7,019 bases of DNA from the NCBI GenBank assembly GCA_937995995.1, contig CALKIP010000076.1, positions 1-7,019 on the forward strand, in the 5' to 3' direction. This document shows positions 1 to 6,018 of this stretch, in pieces. The stretch's first letter is position 1. The number at the start of each line of letters is the position of its first letter. This stretch comes from an uncultured bacterium (GTDB taxonomy: Bacteria > Gemmatimonadota > Gemmatimonadetes > Longimicrobiales > RSA9). The notes below the pieces were generated by a model, which searched no databases, was not told where the DNA came from, and saw only the letters and a list, made by a program, of their open reading frames with translations. The position numbers and the translations under genes were made by a program.

Positions 1-848
1 AGCAGCGTCGCCTGCTTCCAGGTCCGGATCCCCAGGCAGGTGGCCGAAAGGATCCACGCCGGCTGCTCCACGGCGTAGCGCTTGCGGCAGAAGAGCTCCA
101 TCGAGTCGAAGAAGGCGTGGATCATCGGGCCGCTGCTCTGCTTCCCGCTCTGTCCCTTCAGGTGCACCACCGTCGTGGTCGGGTGGTAGAAGATCCGCCA
201 CCCGTGCTCGCGGAAACGGTGACACCAGTCGAGGTCCTCCATGTACATGAAGTAGTCCTCGTCCAGCAGCCCGACCTGCTCCATCGCGTTGCGGCGCACC
301 ATCATGTACGCGCCGTTCACTGCGTCGACCTCGTACGTTTCATTCTCGTCGAGGTAGGTCACGTTGTAGCGCGCGAAGAGACGCGAGCGCGGGAAGGCCT
401 GTGCGAGCCCGACCGCGCGGCTGAAGCCGTCGAATGCGTTGGGGAACGAGCGGCGGCACGCCAGGTCGAGGGTGCCGTCGGCCTTCACGAGGCGGCACGT
501 CACCATCCCCGCCTCGGGCGTGCGGCGCAGGAAGGCGATCGGCTCGTCGAAGGCGCGGTCGTGGACGATCGTGTCCGGGTTGAGGAGGAGCACGAACTCC
601 GACCGCGCCTGCCGCAGCACCAGATTGTTGGCCCGCGCGAAGCCGAGGTTCTCCTCACTGCGCACGAGCCGGACCCGCGGGAAATCGCGCTCCACCATCT
701 CCGCGCTGCCGTCGGTCGAGGCATTGTCGACCACCCAGACCTCGTAGCGCACATCCTGGGTTGACCCGAAGATCGAGCGCAGGCAGCGCCGCAGGTCCGC
801 ACGGGTCTGGTGGCTCACGATGACGACGGTGAGCTCCGGTGCCGTCAT
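1..848 (-). CDS. Family 2 glycosyltransferase, rhamnosyltransferase-like (3' end cut off by window edge)
   Basis: This is probably a cytoplasmic GT-A fold glycosyltransferase that adds a sugar from a nucleotide donor to the lipid-linked repeat unit. It is read on the minus strand from ATG at 848-846; 282 codons are visible and the gene runs off the left edge. The N-terminus (TVVIVSHQTRADLRRCL, residues 7-23) is the usual first strand of GT2 enzymes, followed by VVDNASTDGS (39-48) and ENLGFARANN (66-75). The metal/nucleotide-binding LLNPDT lies at 88-93. VDAVNGAYMMVRR (174-186) and FMYMEDLDWCHR (200-211) are typical of WbbL-like rhamnosyltransferases, as is the VHLKGQS stretch (228-234). The start codon overlaps the stop of the upstream sugar transferase as ATGA, and a GAAGGGG Shine-Dalgarno-like run sits just upstream, so translation is probably coupled. 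The GT2 family is secure; donor and acceptor sugars cannot be read from sequence. Confidence 0.93.
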   Translation of the reverse strand, partial: MTAPELTVVIVSHQTRADLRRCLRSIFGSTQDVRYEVWVVDNASTDGSAEMVERDFPRVRLVRSEENLGFARANNLVLRQARSEFVLLLNPDTIVHDRAFDEPIAFLRRTPEAGMVTCRLVKADGTLDLACRRSFPNAFDGFSRAVGLAQAFPRSRLFARYNVTYLDENETYEVDAVNGAYMMVRRNAMEQVGLLDEDYFMYMEDLDWCHRFREHGWRIFYHPTTTVVHLKGQSGKQSSGPMIHAFFDSMELFCRKRYAVEQPAWILSATCLGIRTWKQATL

Positions 849-2284
849 GCCGCCCCCTTCCGGCGGACCACCGCCGGGATCGTGCGGACCAGGATCCGCA
901 GATCCAGATCCAGGCTCCAGTTGTCGATGTATTCGAGGTCCAGCTCGATGCGGCGGTCGAAGGGCAGGTCGCTCCGGCCGCTCACCTGCCACAGCCCCGT
1001 GATCCCCGGCTTGACCGAGTAGCGGCGCTTGATCCACGGCTCGCCGATCCGCTCGTACTCCCAGCCGAAGAGCGGGCGCGGGCCTACCAGGCTCATGTCG
1101 CCCATGAGCACGTTGATGAGCTGCGGCAGCTCGTCGATGCTCAGGCGGCGCAGGTAGCGGCCGACCGTCGTCACCCGCGGATCGTCGCGGATCTTGAAGC
1201 TCGGTCCCGTCGCCTCGTTCAGCGCTTCGACGGCGACCAGCAGCTTCTCCGCGTCCGGGCGCATCGTCCGGAACTTGACCATCGTGAACGGCCGCTTGTT
1301 GAGCCCGCGGCGCTGCTGACGGAAGAAGACCGGACCGGGCGAGTCGAGCTTGATCAGTATCGCCGTGATCAGGAAGAGCGGGCTCAGTGCCACGAGGAGC
1401 GTGAGGGAGCCCACCACGTCGAGGCCCCGTTTGAGGAGGGCCGCGGTGCCGCGCTGCACCGCCGGGTAGAGGGTCACGACGGGGTTCGCATCGTGCTGCG
1501 GATCGTACTGTGCTCCGCTCCGCACCGGGAAGAGGTCGGCCACGAGGTGGAGCTCGATACCCTGCTCCACGCAGACGGCGGCGATCTCGCCGGCTTTCCG
1601 GTAGAACGATCGCAGCGGCAGCGTGAGGATCACCTCGTCGACGACCGTCTCCCGCAGCAGCTGCTGGGCATCGTCCAGACCGCAGAGCAGCGGCAGCCGA
1701 TTCCTGTAGACCTCGATCATCCCCGGCCAGGGATCGTCGATGAAGCCGAGGAAGCGGTACTCGGAGTCAGCGACGGCTTCGAGGCGCCGGTACACGTCGA
1801 TGGCGCGTCGATTCGTCCCCACGATGATCAGGTTCCTGCTCCCCCTCTCGCCTCGGCGCGTGATGCGCAGCAGGGCGCGGCGCGCCCAGCGGACCGCGAG
1901 GGCGAGCGACGTCCCCGAGATCCAGAACGCGACGAGGAAGGCGGGCGTGATCAGCCGGACATCGAGGATGGCGTCGCCGATGAGGAGGACGGCACACGCC
2001 GCACTCACTCCGCCGGCCACCGTCGCGGCCTCCTTGCGGGTCGAAGGGAAGCCGGCCGGCGGGTAAAGCCCGAAGGCGTTCAGCGCCGCGTGCCAGCCGA
2101 CCAGCAGGAGTACGAACGAGAACACGCTCGCCAGGGTCACGCGCAACTCGAGGAGCTGCCCGAGTGAGTCCGGGCCCAGATCGGACTCCAGTGCACCCGC
2201 CGCCGCCAGGAAGGCGGCCGCCATCATCCCGAGATCCAGGAGCCGCGCGGCTCGGGTGCGCATCCGTTGACGATCCAACATCAT
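845..2284 (-). CDS. Exopolysaccharide biosynthesis polyprenyl glycosylphosphotransferase (WbaP/CpsE-type initiating sugar transferase)
   Basis: This 479-residue inner-membrane enzyme transfers a sugar-1-phosphate from a UDP-sugar to undecaprenyl phosphate, the first committed step of repeat-unit assembly. The N-terminal half has about four membrane segments (roughly 14-30, 47-68, 88-107, 112-131). A Rossmann-like region follows, starting NLIIVGTNRRA at 151. After KRGLDVVGS (285-293) and a re-entrant/membrane helix (294-312) comes the catalytic domain: FFRQQRRG (320-327), FTMVKFRTMRPDAE (333-346), DDPRVTTVGRYLRRLSIDEL (367-386), MSLVGPRP (397-404) and PGITGLWQVSGRS (426-438). All signature blocks are intact, so it should be active. 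The start is one of two adjacent ATGs (2284 or 2281). An in-frame TAG lies three codons upstream of the first, so no longer start exists. A weak AGAAG lies 3 nt before the first ATG and 6 nt before the second. The 3' end overlaps the next gene by 4 bp. The sugar donor (glucose, galactose or another) is not determinable. Confidence 0.95.
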   Translation of the reverse strand: MMLDRQRMRTRAARLLDLGMMAAAFLAAAGALESDLGPDSLGQLLELRVTLASVFSFVLLLVGWHAALNAFGLYPPAGFPSTRKEAATVAGGVSAACAVLLIGDAILDVRLITPAFLVAFWISGTSLALAVRWARRALLRITRRGERGSRNLIIVGTNRRAIDVYRRLEAVADSEYRFLGFIDDPWPGMIEVYRNRLPLLCGLDDAQQLLRETVVDEVILTLPLRSFYRKAGEIAAVCVEQGIELHLVADLFPVRSGAQYDPQHDANPVVTLYPAVQRGTAALLKRGLDVVGSLTLLVALSPLFLITAILIKLDSPGPVFFRQQRRGLNKRPFTMVKFRTMRPDAEKLLVAVEALNEATGPSFKIRDDPRVTTVGRYLRRLSIDELPQLINVLMGDMSLVGPRPLFGWEYERIGEPWIKRRYSVKPGITGLWQVSGRSDLPFDRRIELDLEYIDNWSLDLDLRILVRTIPAVVRRKGAA

Positions 2285-2410
2285 CGGCTTCTATGAACAT
2301 CCATTCGAATTCATGGATCAGACGCGAACCGGCGCCGGTTAGGTGCTGCGCCGGTGCCGGGAAAGTGACGGTCAGAATCGACCGCCCGGGAATGCGGGCT
2401 CCCAGAGCGC
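2285..2410. other. Gap between the kinase and sugar transferase genes
   Basis: This 126-bp spacer is the only substantial gap inside the polysaccharide block; the other two junctions are 7 bp and a 4-bp overlap. It holds the overlapping inverted repeats at 2327-2355 and an AT-richer stretch (2295-2315, including adjacent TTCGAA and GAATTC) just before the transferase start. No convincing -35/-10 pair and no hairpin followed by a T-run were found on the minus strand. It could hold an internal promoter or an mRNA processing/attenuation site, but that is inference. Confidence 0.5.
2327..2355. repeat. Nested inverted repeats between kinase and transferase genes
   Basis: Positions 2327-2340 are a perfect 14-bp palindrome, AACCGGCGCCGGTT. 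Its core ACCGGCGC (2328-2335) is also the exact reverse complement of GCGCCGGT at 2348-2355, across a 12-nt loop. The two pairings share the first arm, so in RNA they would be alternative hairpins. No U-tract follows in the transcribed direction, so this is not a standard intrinsic terminator. It could be an operator for a dimeric repressor or an RNA structure. At this GC content a chance origin remains possible. Confidence 0.45.
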
Positions 2411-4390
2411 TCATGACGTCCCCTCGGCGGTGCCGTACGCGTAGCGTCCGGAGCCGTAGTAGAGGTACGCGCTGTCGTAGAGGGAGTCCCTCAGGAAGTC
2501 GACGTCGTTGAGCAGCGCGCCGACTACGGGAGTGCGGCTCCGGCGCAGGTGCTCGGTGGCGAGCTCCAGCGCGGCCCTCGGCGTCACGCCCGCCCTCGCG
2601 ACGAGGAGGACGCCGTCCGCCATCGCGCCGAGGATCGACGCGTCGACCAGGAGGTTGAGTGGCGGAGAATCGATGAACACCGCGTCGAACTCCGCCTTGA
2701 GCTGCTCGATCAGCGGACGCATCCGCGCCGAGCGGAGCAGCTCGATCGGGTTGGGTGGAAGCTTGCCCGTAGGGATCACATGCAGCGACCCGCTCCCGCC
2801 GACGGCAACCTCGTGCAGCGCGTCGGCAGGGTCCGCCGAGCCGATCAGGATATTGCTGAGCCCCGGTGTACGCGGCGTGCCGAGTAGCGCGTGGATCGCG
2901 CCCCGGTGCAGGTCGGCGTCGATCAGCGCCACCTTGCGGCCGCTCCGCGCAAGGGAGATCGCGAGGTTCGTCGTGTTCGTCGTCTTGCCGTCGCCGGGGA
3001 GCGCACTCGTCGTCACGAGGACGCGGACCGGCTCGTCCGGGCTCGCGAAATTGATGTTCGTGTGCAGCCGGTCGTAGGCGGCCTCCACCGCGGAACGATC
3101 GGGATCGCGCTCGAGGATGAGCGCAGGGGTGGATCGGACGGGAGGCGCCGCGGCCTCTTCCGTGCCGGTGATCCTGGCGCCCCAGCGCTCGAGCTGGACT
3201 CTGACCCGACGAATGTGGCCCACCGGCGCCGCGGTCGGCGCTTCGCTCTCGATCCGGGGGACCAGGCCGAGGACCGCGAAGCTGGTGATGCTCTCCAGGT
3301 CGCCACGCGTGCGGATCGTCCGGTCCCCGTGCTCGCGCAGGAGCGCCGCGAGCAGGCCCAGCGCGATGCCCATCACCAGACCGCCCAGAAGATTCAGTAT
3401 CGGGCGCGGCCGTACGGGCTTGCTCGGCACGATCGCCGGGTCCACGATTCGCGCACTCGGGTCCTCGACCGCCTGTGCGATCTCGGCCTCCTTGAGCCGT
3501 GTCCGGATCAGCGTGTAGATGTCGGAGAGGACCAACGCCTCGCGCTGGAGGCGCGCGAAGCGCATCTCGCGATCCGGCATCGCCTCGAGTTGATCGGCGA
3601 ACTGCGCCAGTGCGCCGTCCAGCGACTCGACTTCGGCCACCAGCCCCGCGTGGTACGTCTCGGCGATCGACTTGAGCTGCTCCTCCAGATCCTCGATCCG
3701 AGTGGTGAAGACTCGCACATCCGGATCCTCGAGGCTGCGTCGGACCAGGAGCTCCGCGCGCTGGTTCTCCACCGTGACCAGGGAGCGCAGCAGTTCCGCG
3801 GCGGCAGGGTTGCGCAGGATCGTCGGGAAGCCGAGCAGGCGCCGGTACGGGGAGGGCGACGTCGGGGTCCGCACGCCCGGGTCGCTCGCGCGAATCTCCG
3901 CGAGCAGCGCGCCGAGGGCAGCACGCTCCGTCTCGAGCACACTGTGCCGCGCCTGCAGGTCCGCCAGACGTTGGAGCTGCGTCGCCGCCTCCGTTTGCGG
4001 GTTCAGCACCTGCCGACTCTCACGGAAGTGCCGTAGTTCCTCTTCCGCCGCCTCGAGCTGTGCCGACAGCGAGCCGAGCTGGCCGGCCAGGAACTCGACC
4101 GTGCTCCGCGCCTCGGTCTGGTTGACGTGCTGACGACGCGAGATGAAATGACTGAGGAGCGCGTTCGGAACATCACGCACCAGACCGCGATCCGAGTCCC
4201 GATATCGAATGATGATGATGTTCGCCTCACGGGGCGCACGCTCGATCTCGAGCACATCGCGCAGCTCCTCGACCACGTCCCGGTAAGGCTGGACTTCCAG
4301 GACGAGCGTCTGGTAGGCCGCGGCACGAGGGCGCAGCACGAAGGTGACGCCGGGGAGCCGGACCGTCTCCCCGACCGCCGCCGTCACCAC
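2411..4390 (-). CDS. BY-kinase fragment: rest of Wzz domain, coiled coils, TM2 and tyrosine autokinase domain
   Basis: This 659-residue open frame follows the amber codon. Residues 1-70 are the rest of the Wzz periplasmic domain. Heptad-rich coiled coils occupy about 92-170 and 204-305. PSKPVRPRPILNLLGG (322-337) is the usual proline-rich lead into TM2 (about 331-352). The kinase domain carries Walker A ALPGDGKTT (463-471), Walker A' VALIDADLHR (487-496) and Walker B VFIDSPP (571-577). It ends in a tyrosine cluster (YDSAYLYYGSGRYAYG, 638-653) of the type autophosphorylated in Wzc. The family's DxDxR Walker A' Arg is His here (residue 495). The first start after the stop is GTG 4390, with no good ribosome site, so independent translation looks poor. 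Without TM1 the product would have one membrane segment, with its periplasmic part at the wrong end for normal insertion. Family assignment is firm; being a stand-alone functional protein is doubtful. Confidence 0.85.
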   Translation of the reverse strand: MVTAAVGETVRLPGVTFVLRPRAAAYQTLVLEVQPYRDVVEELRDVLEIERAPREANIIIIRYRDSDRGLVRDVPNALLSHFISRRQHVNQTEARSTVEFLAGQLGSLSAQLEAAEEELRHFRESRQVLNPQTEAATQLQRLADLQARHSVLETERAALGALLAEIRASDPGVRTPTSPSPYRRLLGFPTILRNPAAAELLRSLVTVENQRAELLVRRSLEDPDVRVFTTRIEDLEEQLKSIAETYHAGLVAEVESLDGALAQFADQLEAMPDREMRFARLQREALVLSDIYTLIRTRLKEAEIAQAVEDPSARIVDPAIVPSKPVRPRPILNLLGGLVMGIALGLLAALLREHGDRTIRTRGDLESITSFAVLGLVPRIESEAPTAAPVGHIRRVRVQLERWGARITGTEEAAAPPVRSTPALILERDPDRSAVEAAYDRLHTNINFASPDEPVRVLVTTSALPGDGKTTNTTNLAISLARSGRKVALIDADLHRGAIHALLGTPRTPGLSNILIGSADPADALHEVAVGGSGSLHVIPTGKLPPNPIELLRSARMRPLIEQLKAEFDAVFIDSPPLNLLVDASILGAMADGVLLVARAGVTPRAALELATEHLRRSRTPVVGALLNDVDFLRDSLYDSAYLYYGSGRYAYGTAEGTS

Positions 4391-4453
4391 GAGTGTGTCC
4401 GCCGCCCGGTCCCGAACGACAAACCGTCCATCATCCTGCCGGCTCAGCTCGTA

Positions 4454-4852
4454 CTACGCCTTCGGCGCATGCGGGTGAACCTGCGCCGCCTCCACGAGGA
4501 GGGCTCGCGCGACCCGCCGGGGTTCGACGACCCGAAGCTGGAGCGCAGTCGAGCCGACTACCTCCTCGGCCAGCGTGCGACTGGCCAGCTCGGTCATCTC
4601 GGTGCCAACCTCGTCGCCTTCATCGGAGAGTGTCTTGAGGACATCCAGACCCGGGAGCGACTGCTCCTTGTCGATCCGGATCCAGGCCTCCGACTCGTAG
4701 ATCGGCGTCGACCGAGCGGTGAACATGCCGACCGCGACGAGGGTGACGACGACTACGGCCGCGACCAGCCACAGGTGGCGTCGGGCGATGCGGGTGAGCT
4801 GGGTCAGATAATCCAGATCGAGCGTGCTCCGTCCGGGCCGTTCTTCCACCAT
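4454..4852 (-). CDS. Wzz/Wzc-type co-polymerase, N-terminal fragment ending at premature TAG
   Basis: These 132 residues are the front of the co-polymerase/kinase gene. A short cytoplasmic N-terminus (STLDLDYLTQLTRIARRH, 9-26) leads into TM1 (about 27-46, LWLVAAVVVVTLVAVGMFTA). The opening of the Wzz periplasmic domain (YESEAWIRIDKEQ) follows, then the frame stops at TAG 4456-4454. ATG 4852 is preferred because GAGGTG (4861-4856) lies directly upstream and overlaps the exporter's stop codon. GTG 4858 in the same frame is possible but sits inside that ribosome site, and an in-frame TGA at 4870-4868 rules out anything longer. The spacing to the exporter gene is 7 bp, so the two are presumably co-translated. 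On its own this piece would be a membrane stub with no kinase. Confidence 0.85.
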   Translation of the reverse strand: MVEERPGRSTLDLDYLTQLTRIARRHLWLVAAVVVVTLVAVGMFTARSTPIYESEAWIRIDKEQSLPGLDVLKTLSDEGDEVGTEMTELASRTLAEEVVGSTALQLRVVEPRRVARALLVEAAQVHPHAPKA

Positions 4853-4855
4853 GCC

Positions 4856-4861
4856 CACCTC
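4856..4861 (-). promoter_or_regulatory. Ribosome binding site deciding the co-polymerase start
   Basis: On the minus strand GAGGTG precedes ATG 4852 with 3 nt between (5 nt from GAGG). It overlaps the TGA of the exporter gene (4862-4860). This favours ATG 4852 over GTG 4858 and suggests translational coupling of exporter and co-polymerase. Confidence 0.6.
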
Positions 4862-5618
4862 AGAGGATCAATGCGATCAACAGACTCGCACTCGCCGTGA
4901 TGGCCGAGGAGACGATCGCCGAGTGGCGCGCCCACCAACTCCGCTCCGGTACGTACAACTGGTCGCCCGAGCGGATCGGTGAATCGCCGATCCGTTCCTC
5001 CGGCGAAAGGTTGACGGCCACACGCTCGCCATCACGAATCAGGTCCAGTCGATGCGAATGACCCTGGCCGGTCCGCCCGCCCGCCACTGCCAGCGCATCC
5101 GCCACCGTCATCGTCGGCGCGAGCGTGTACACCCCCGGATTGCGGACCTCGCCCAGAACCTGCACTCGCCTCAAGACCTCGACGTCGATCGCCGCGTGGT
5201 TCAGGTACACCGCGTAGCTGTCCACCAGGAGCTGCTTCAGTGCATCGGTCGAAAGCTGGGACGCCTGAACCGCACCGATCCGTGGAAGGACGACGAACCC
5301 ATCCGCGTCCACCGGAAACTCACCTGACAGGTCCGGCTCTCGCCAAACCTGGAGCCGCACCACATCGCCCGGGCGCGGCGACTGCCCATCCGCTCGCGCC
5401 ACCGCCGACCCGGCATCCGATGGGGCACCCTGACCGTACGCCAGAGGCACAGCGAACCCCAGCGCCGCGACCGCGGTGGCGGCCGCGAACCCGGCGGCCG
5501 CAGCACTGCGCTTCCAGCTCCCGGAGCGCCGCGCGGCGACCCGGCGCCGTCCACGGCTGTGCGGCGATCCTGGCCCCCCATGCTCGATCACTGCCACGAC
5601 TGCCTCCATATCCTTCAT
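4860..5618 (-). CDS. Polysaccharide export protein (Wza-like OPX, short form with one SLBB domain)
   Basis: This 252-residue protein is the likely outer-membrane/periplasmic exporter working with the co-polymerase encoded just downstream. An Arg-rich N-terminus precedes a signal-peptide-like Ala-rich core (about 37-60, ending near PLAYGQG). There is no lipobox cysteine, unlike Wza. The Poly_export domain covers about 81-149 (PRPGDVVRLQVWREPDLSGE, then GFVVLPRIG). One SLBB domain begins VQVLGEVRNPGVYTLAPTMT (152-171) and continues through VADALAVAGG. The end of the protein is hydrophobic (about 232-252, finishing LLIALIL), consistent with a membrane-spanning helix. It is shorter than E. coli Wza (about 380 residues). 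ATG 5618 is the longest start but lacks a clear ribosome site. GTG 5597, with GGAGG 5 nt upstream (5607-5603), is a credible alternative that removes seven residues. It is probably the first gene of the transcription unit. Confidence 0.93.
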   Translation of the reverse strand: MKDMEAVVAVIEHGGPGSPHSRGRRRVAARRSGSWKRSAAAAGFAAATAVAALGFAVPLAYGQGAPSDAGSAVARADGQSPRPGDVVRLQVWREPDLSGEFPVDADGFVVLPRIGAVQASQLSTDALKQLLVDSYAVYLNHAAIDVEVLRRVQVLGEVRNPGVYTLAPTMTVADALAVAGGRTGQGHSHRLDLIRDGERVAVNLSPEERIGDSPIRSGDQLYVPERSWWARHSAIVSSAITASASLLIALIL

Positions 5619-5633
5619 GTCCGCACCGGACGA

Positions 5634-5654
5634 CCCCGCGCCCCACCCCCCACC
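5634..5654 (-). other. G-rich tract in the exporter leader (possible G-quadruplex)
   Basis: On the coding (minus) strand this reads GG, T, GGGGGG, T, GGGG, CGC, GGGG, ending about 15 nt before ATG 5618. Four closely spaced G-runs with loops of 1-3 nt could form a two-layer, or bulged three-layer, quadruplex in the mRNA leader. One run is only GG, so a canonical three-layer motif is not met. A regulatory role is inference. Confidence 0.35.
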
Positions 5655-5775
5655 AGCGTCCGCCGGTGTCGAACTTCTTCTTCAGCCCGACGAAGTGGCA
5701 CGGTCGCAATCGATAGACCAGCCTCGGCCCACCCGCGGCTCCTGCCCCAATTGCGCGAAAACATATGGCGGTGGG

Positions 5776-5798
5776 GGCGCCGCGCAGGCATCGGCGCC
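5776..5798. repeat. GC-rich hairpin in the divergent region
   Basis: GGCGCCG (5776-5782) is exactly complementary to CGGCGCC (5792-5798) across a 9-nt loop, giving a perfect 7-bp stem. Each arm contains the self-complementary GGCGCC, so the pair could also be two operator half-sites spaced 17 bp apart. No T-run follows on either strand, so it is not an intrinsic terminator. Chance is possible at this GC content. Confidence 0.35.
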
Positions 5799-6005
5799 AC
5801 TTGCCAAGCATGGATCGGAGGGGGGCCAGTTTCGGGTGATGGGCGGAGCTGGCGCGTACGCGAAGGAGGTGGGCGGCGGTGCAGAGCCCAATCCACGCGA
5901 GGGTGGCCGGGGCGCCGCGACGTTGCCCTGACGGCGGACCGGATGATGCGCCATGGCGACCCGACGCCCCCGCGGAGCGGTGGTGCGTAGGAGCCATACC
6001 GGGGA

Positions 6006-6011
6006 TAGATT
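6006..6011 (+). promoter_or_regulatory. -10-like box TAGATT for a possible leaderless oxidoreductase transcript
   Basis: TAGATT fits the TANNNT pattern and is followed by exactly 7 nt before ATG 6019, the spacing that places transcription start at or next to the start codon. The sequence between (GGTGGGC) gives only a weak ribosome site. The -35 position (about 5983-5988, GTGCGT) does not match TTGACA. The assignment rests on position and the -10 match only. Confidence 0.35.
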
Positions 6012-6018
6012 GGTGGGC

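Larger units (their letters stand above)
2411..4852 (-). pseudogene. Wzz/Wzc-type polysaccharide co-polymerase with BY-kinase domain, interrupted by an in-frame TAG
   Basis: Read as one gene, this spans 814 codons from ATG 4852 to TGA 2413-2411, with codon 133 being TAG (4456-4454). Length and domain order match full bacterial tyrosine autokinases of the Wzc/EpsB kind: cytoplasmic N-terminus, TM1, Wzz periplasmic domain, coiled-coil/GNVR-like region, TM2, P-loop kinase and C-terminal tyrosine cluster. Such proteins control polymer chain length and contact the outer-membrane exporter. The two halves are in the same frame, because the ORF starts at 4858 and 4390 differ by 468 bases, a multiple of three. 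The 21 codons between the TAG and the next possible GTG start read as ordinary co-polymerase sequence (YELSRQDDGRFVVRD). No bases therefore appear lost or gained. The break falls in the middle of the periplasmic domain, not at a known domain boundary. It may be a real nonsense mutation, a base-calling error or suppressed in vivo. The two fragments are described separately. Confidence 0.75.
5619..6018. other. Divergent intergenic region between the polysaccharide block and the oxidoreductase gene
   Basis: This 400-bp region separates two genes pointing away from each other, so it should contain both promoters. No convincing sigma-70 -35/-10 pair was found for the leftward block; the AT-richer patches CATATGTTTTCG (5758-5769 as minus strand) and CTATCGAT (near 5710) lack matching -35 boxes at 16-18 bp. 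It contains a G-rich leader tract, a GC hairpin and a -10-like box beside the oxidoreductase start, listed separately. Open frames crossing it look like GC-driven shadows rich in Pro, Arg, Gly and Ala. No RNA gene was recognised. Confidence 0.6.

Noticed and set aside
897..916. Tandem GATCCA-like repeats
   Set aside because: They reflect the Leu-Asp-Leu-Asp-Leu stretch near the C-terminus of the sugar transferase, a normal family feature.
839..2167. 442-codon plus-strand open frame opposite the sugar transferase
   Set aside because: It is rich in Arg, His, Asp, Glu and Ala with no recognisable motif. The opposite strand encodes a complete, well-conserved glycosylphosphotransferase, so this is a GC-driven shadow.
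1767..2414. 215-codon minus-strand frame starting in an ATGA overlap with the kinase stop and bridging the gap
   Set aside because: The start looks coupled, but the frame then runs out of phase through the conserved transferase N-terminus and its translation is Arg/Gly/Pro-rich. The transferase N-terminus is already complete, so no frameshift repair is needed.
2891..4036. 381-codon plus-strand open frame opposite the kinase
   Set aside because: Low-complexity Arg/Glu/Ala composition and no motif; it lies fully opposite the clear BY-kinase coding sequence.
4207..4219. Short ATG/ATC trinucleotide run
   Set aside because: It encodes four consecutive Ile in a predicted periplasmic beta strand of the co-polymerase and is too short to be a meaningful repeat locus.
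4127..4900. 257-codon plus-strand open frame spanning the amber site and the exporter/kinase junction
   Set aside because: It is antisense to conserved Wzz-domain sequence on both sides of the stop, and its translation shows no family motifs.
5697..5713. TGGCAC near 5697 as a possible sigma-54 promoter
   Set aside because: The required TTGCA/T element at the fixed downstream spacing is missing; the sequence there is CAATC.
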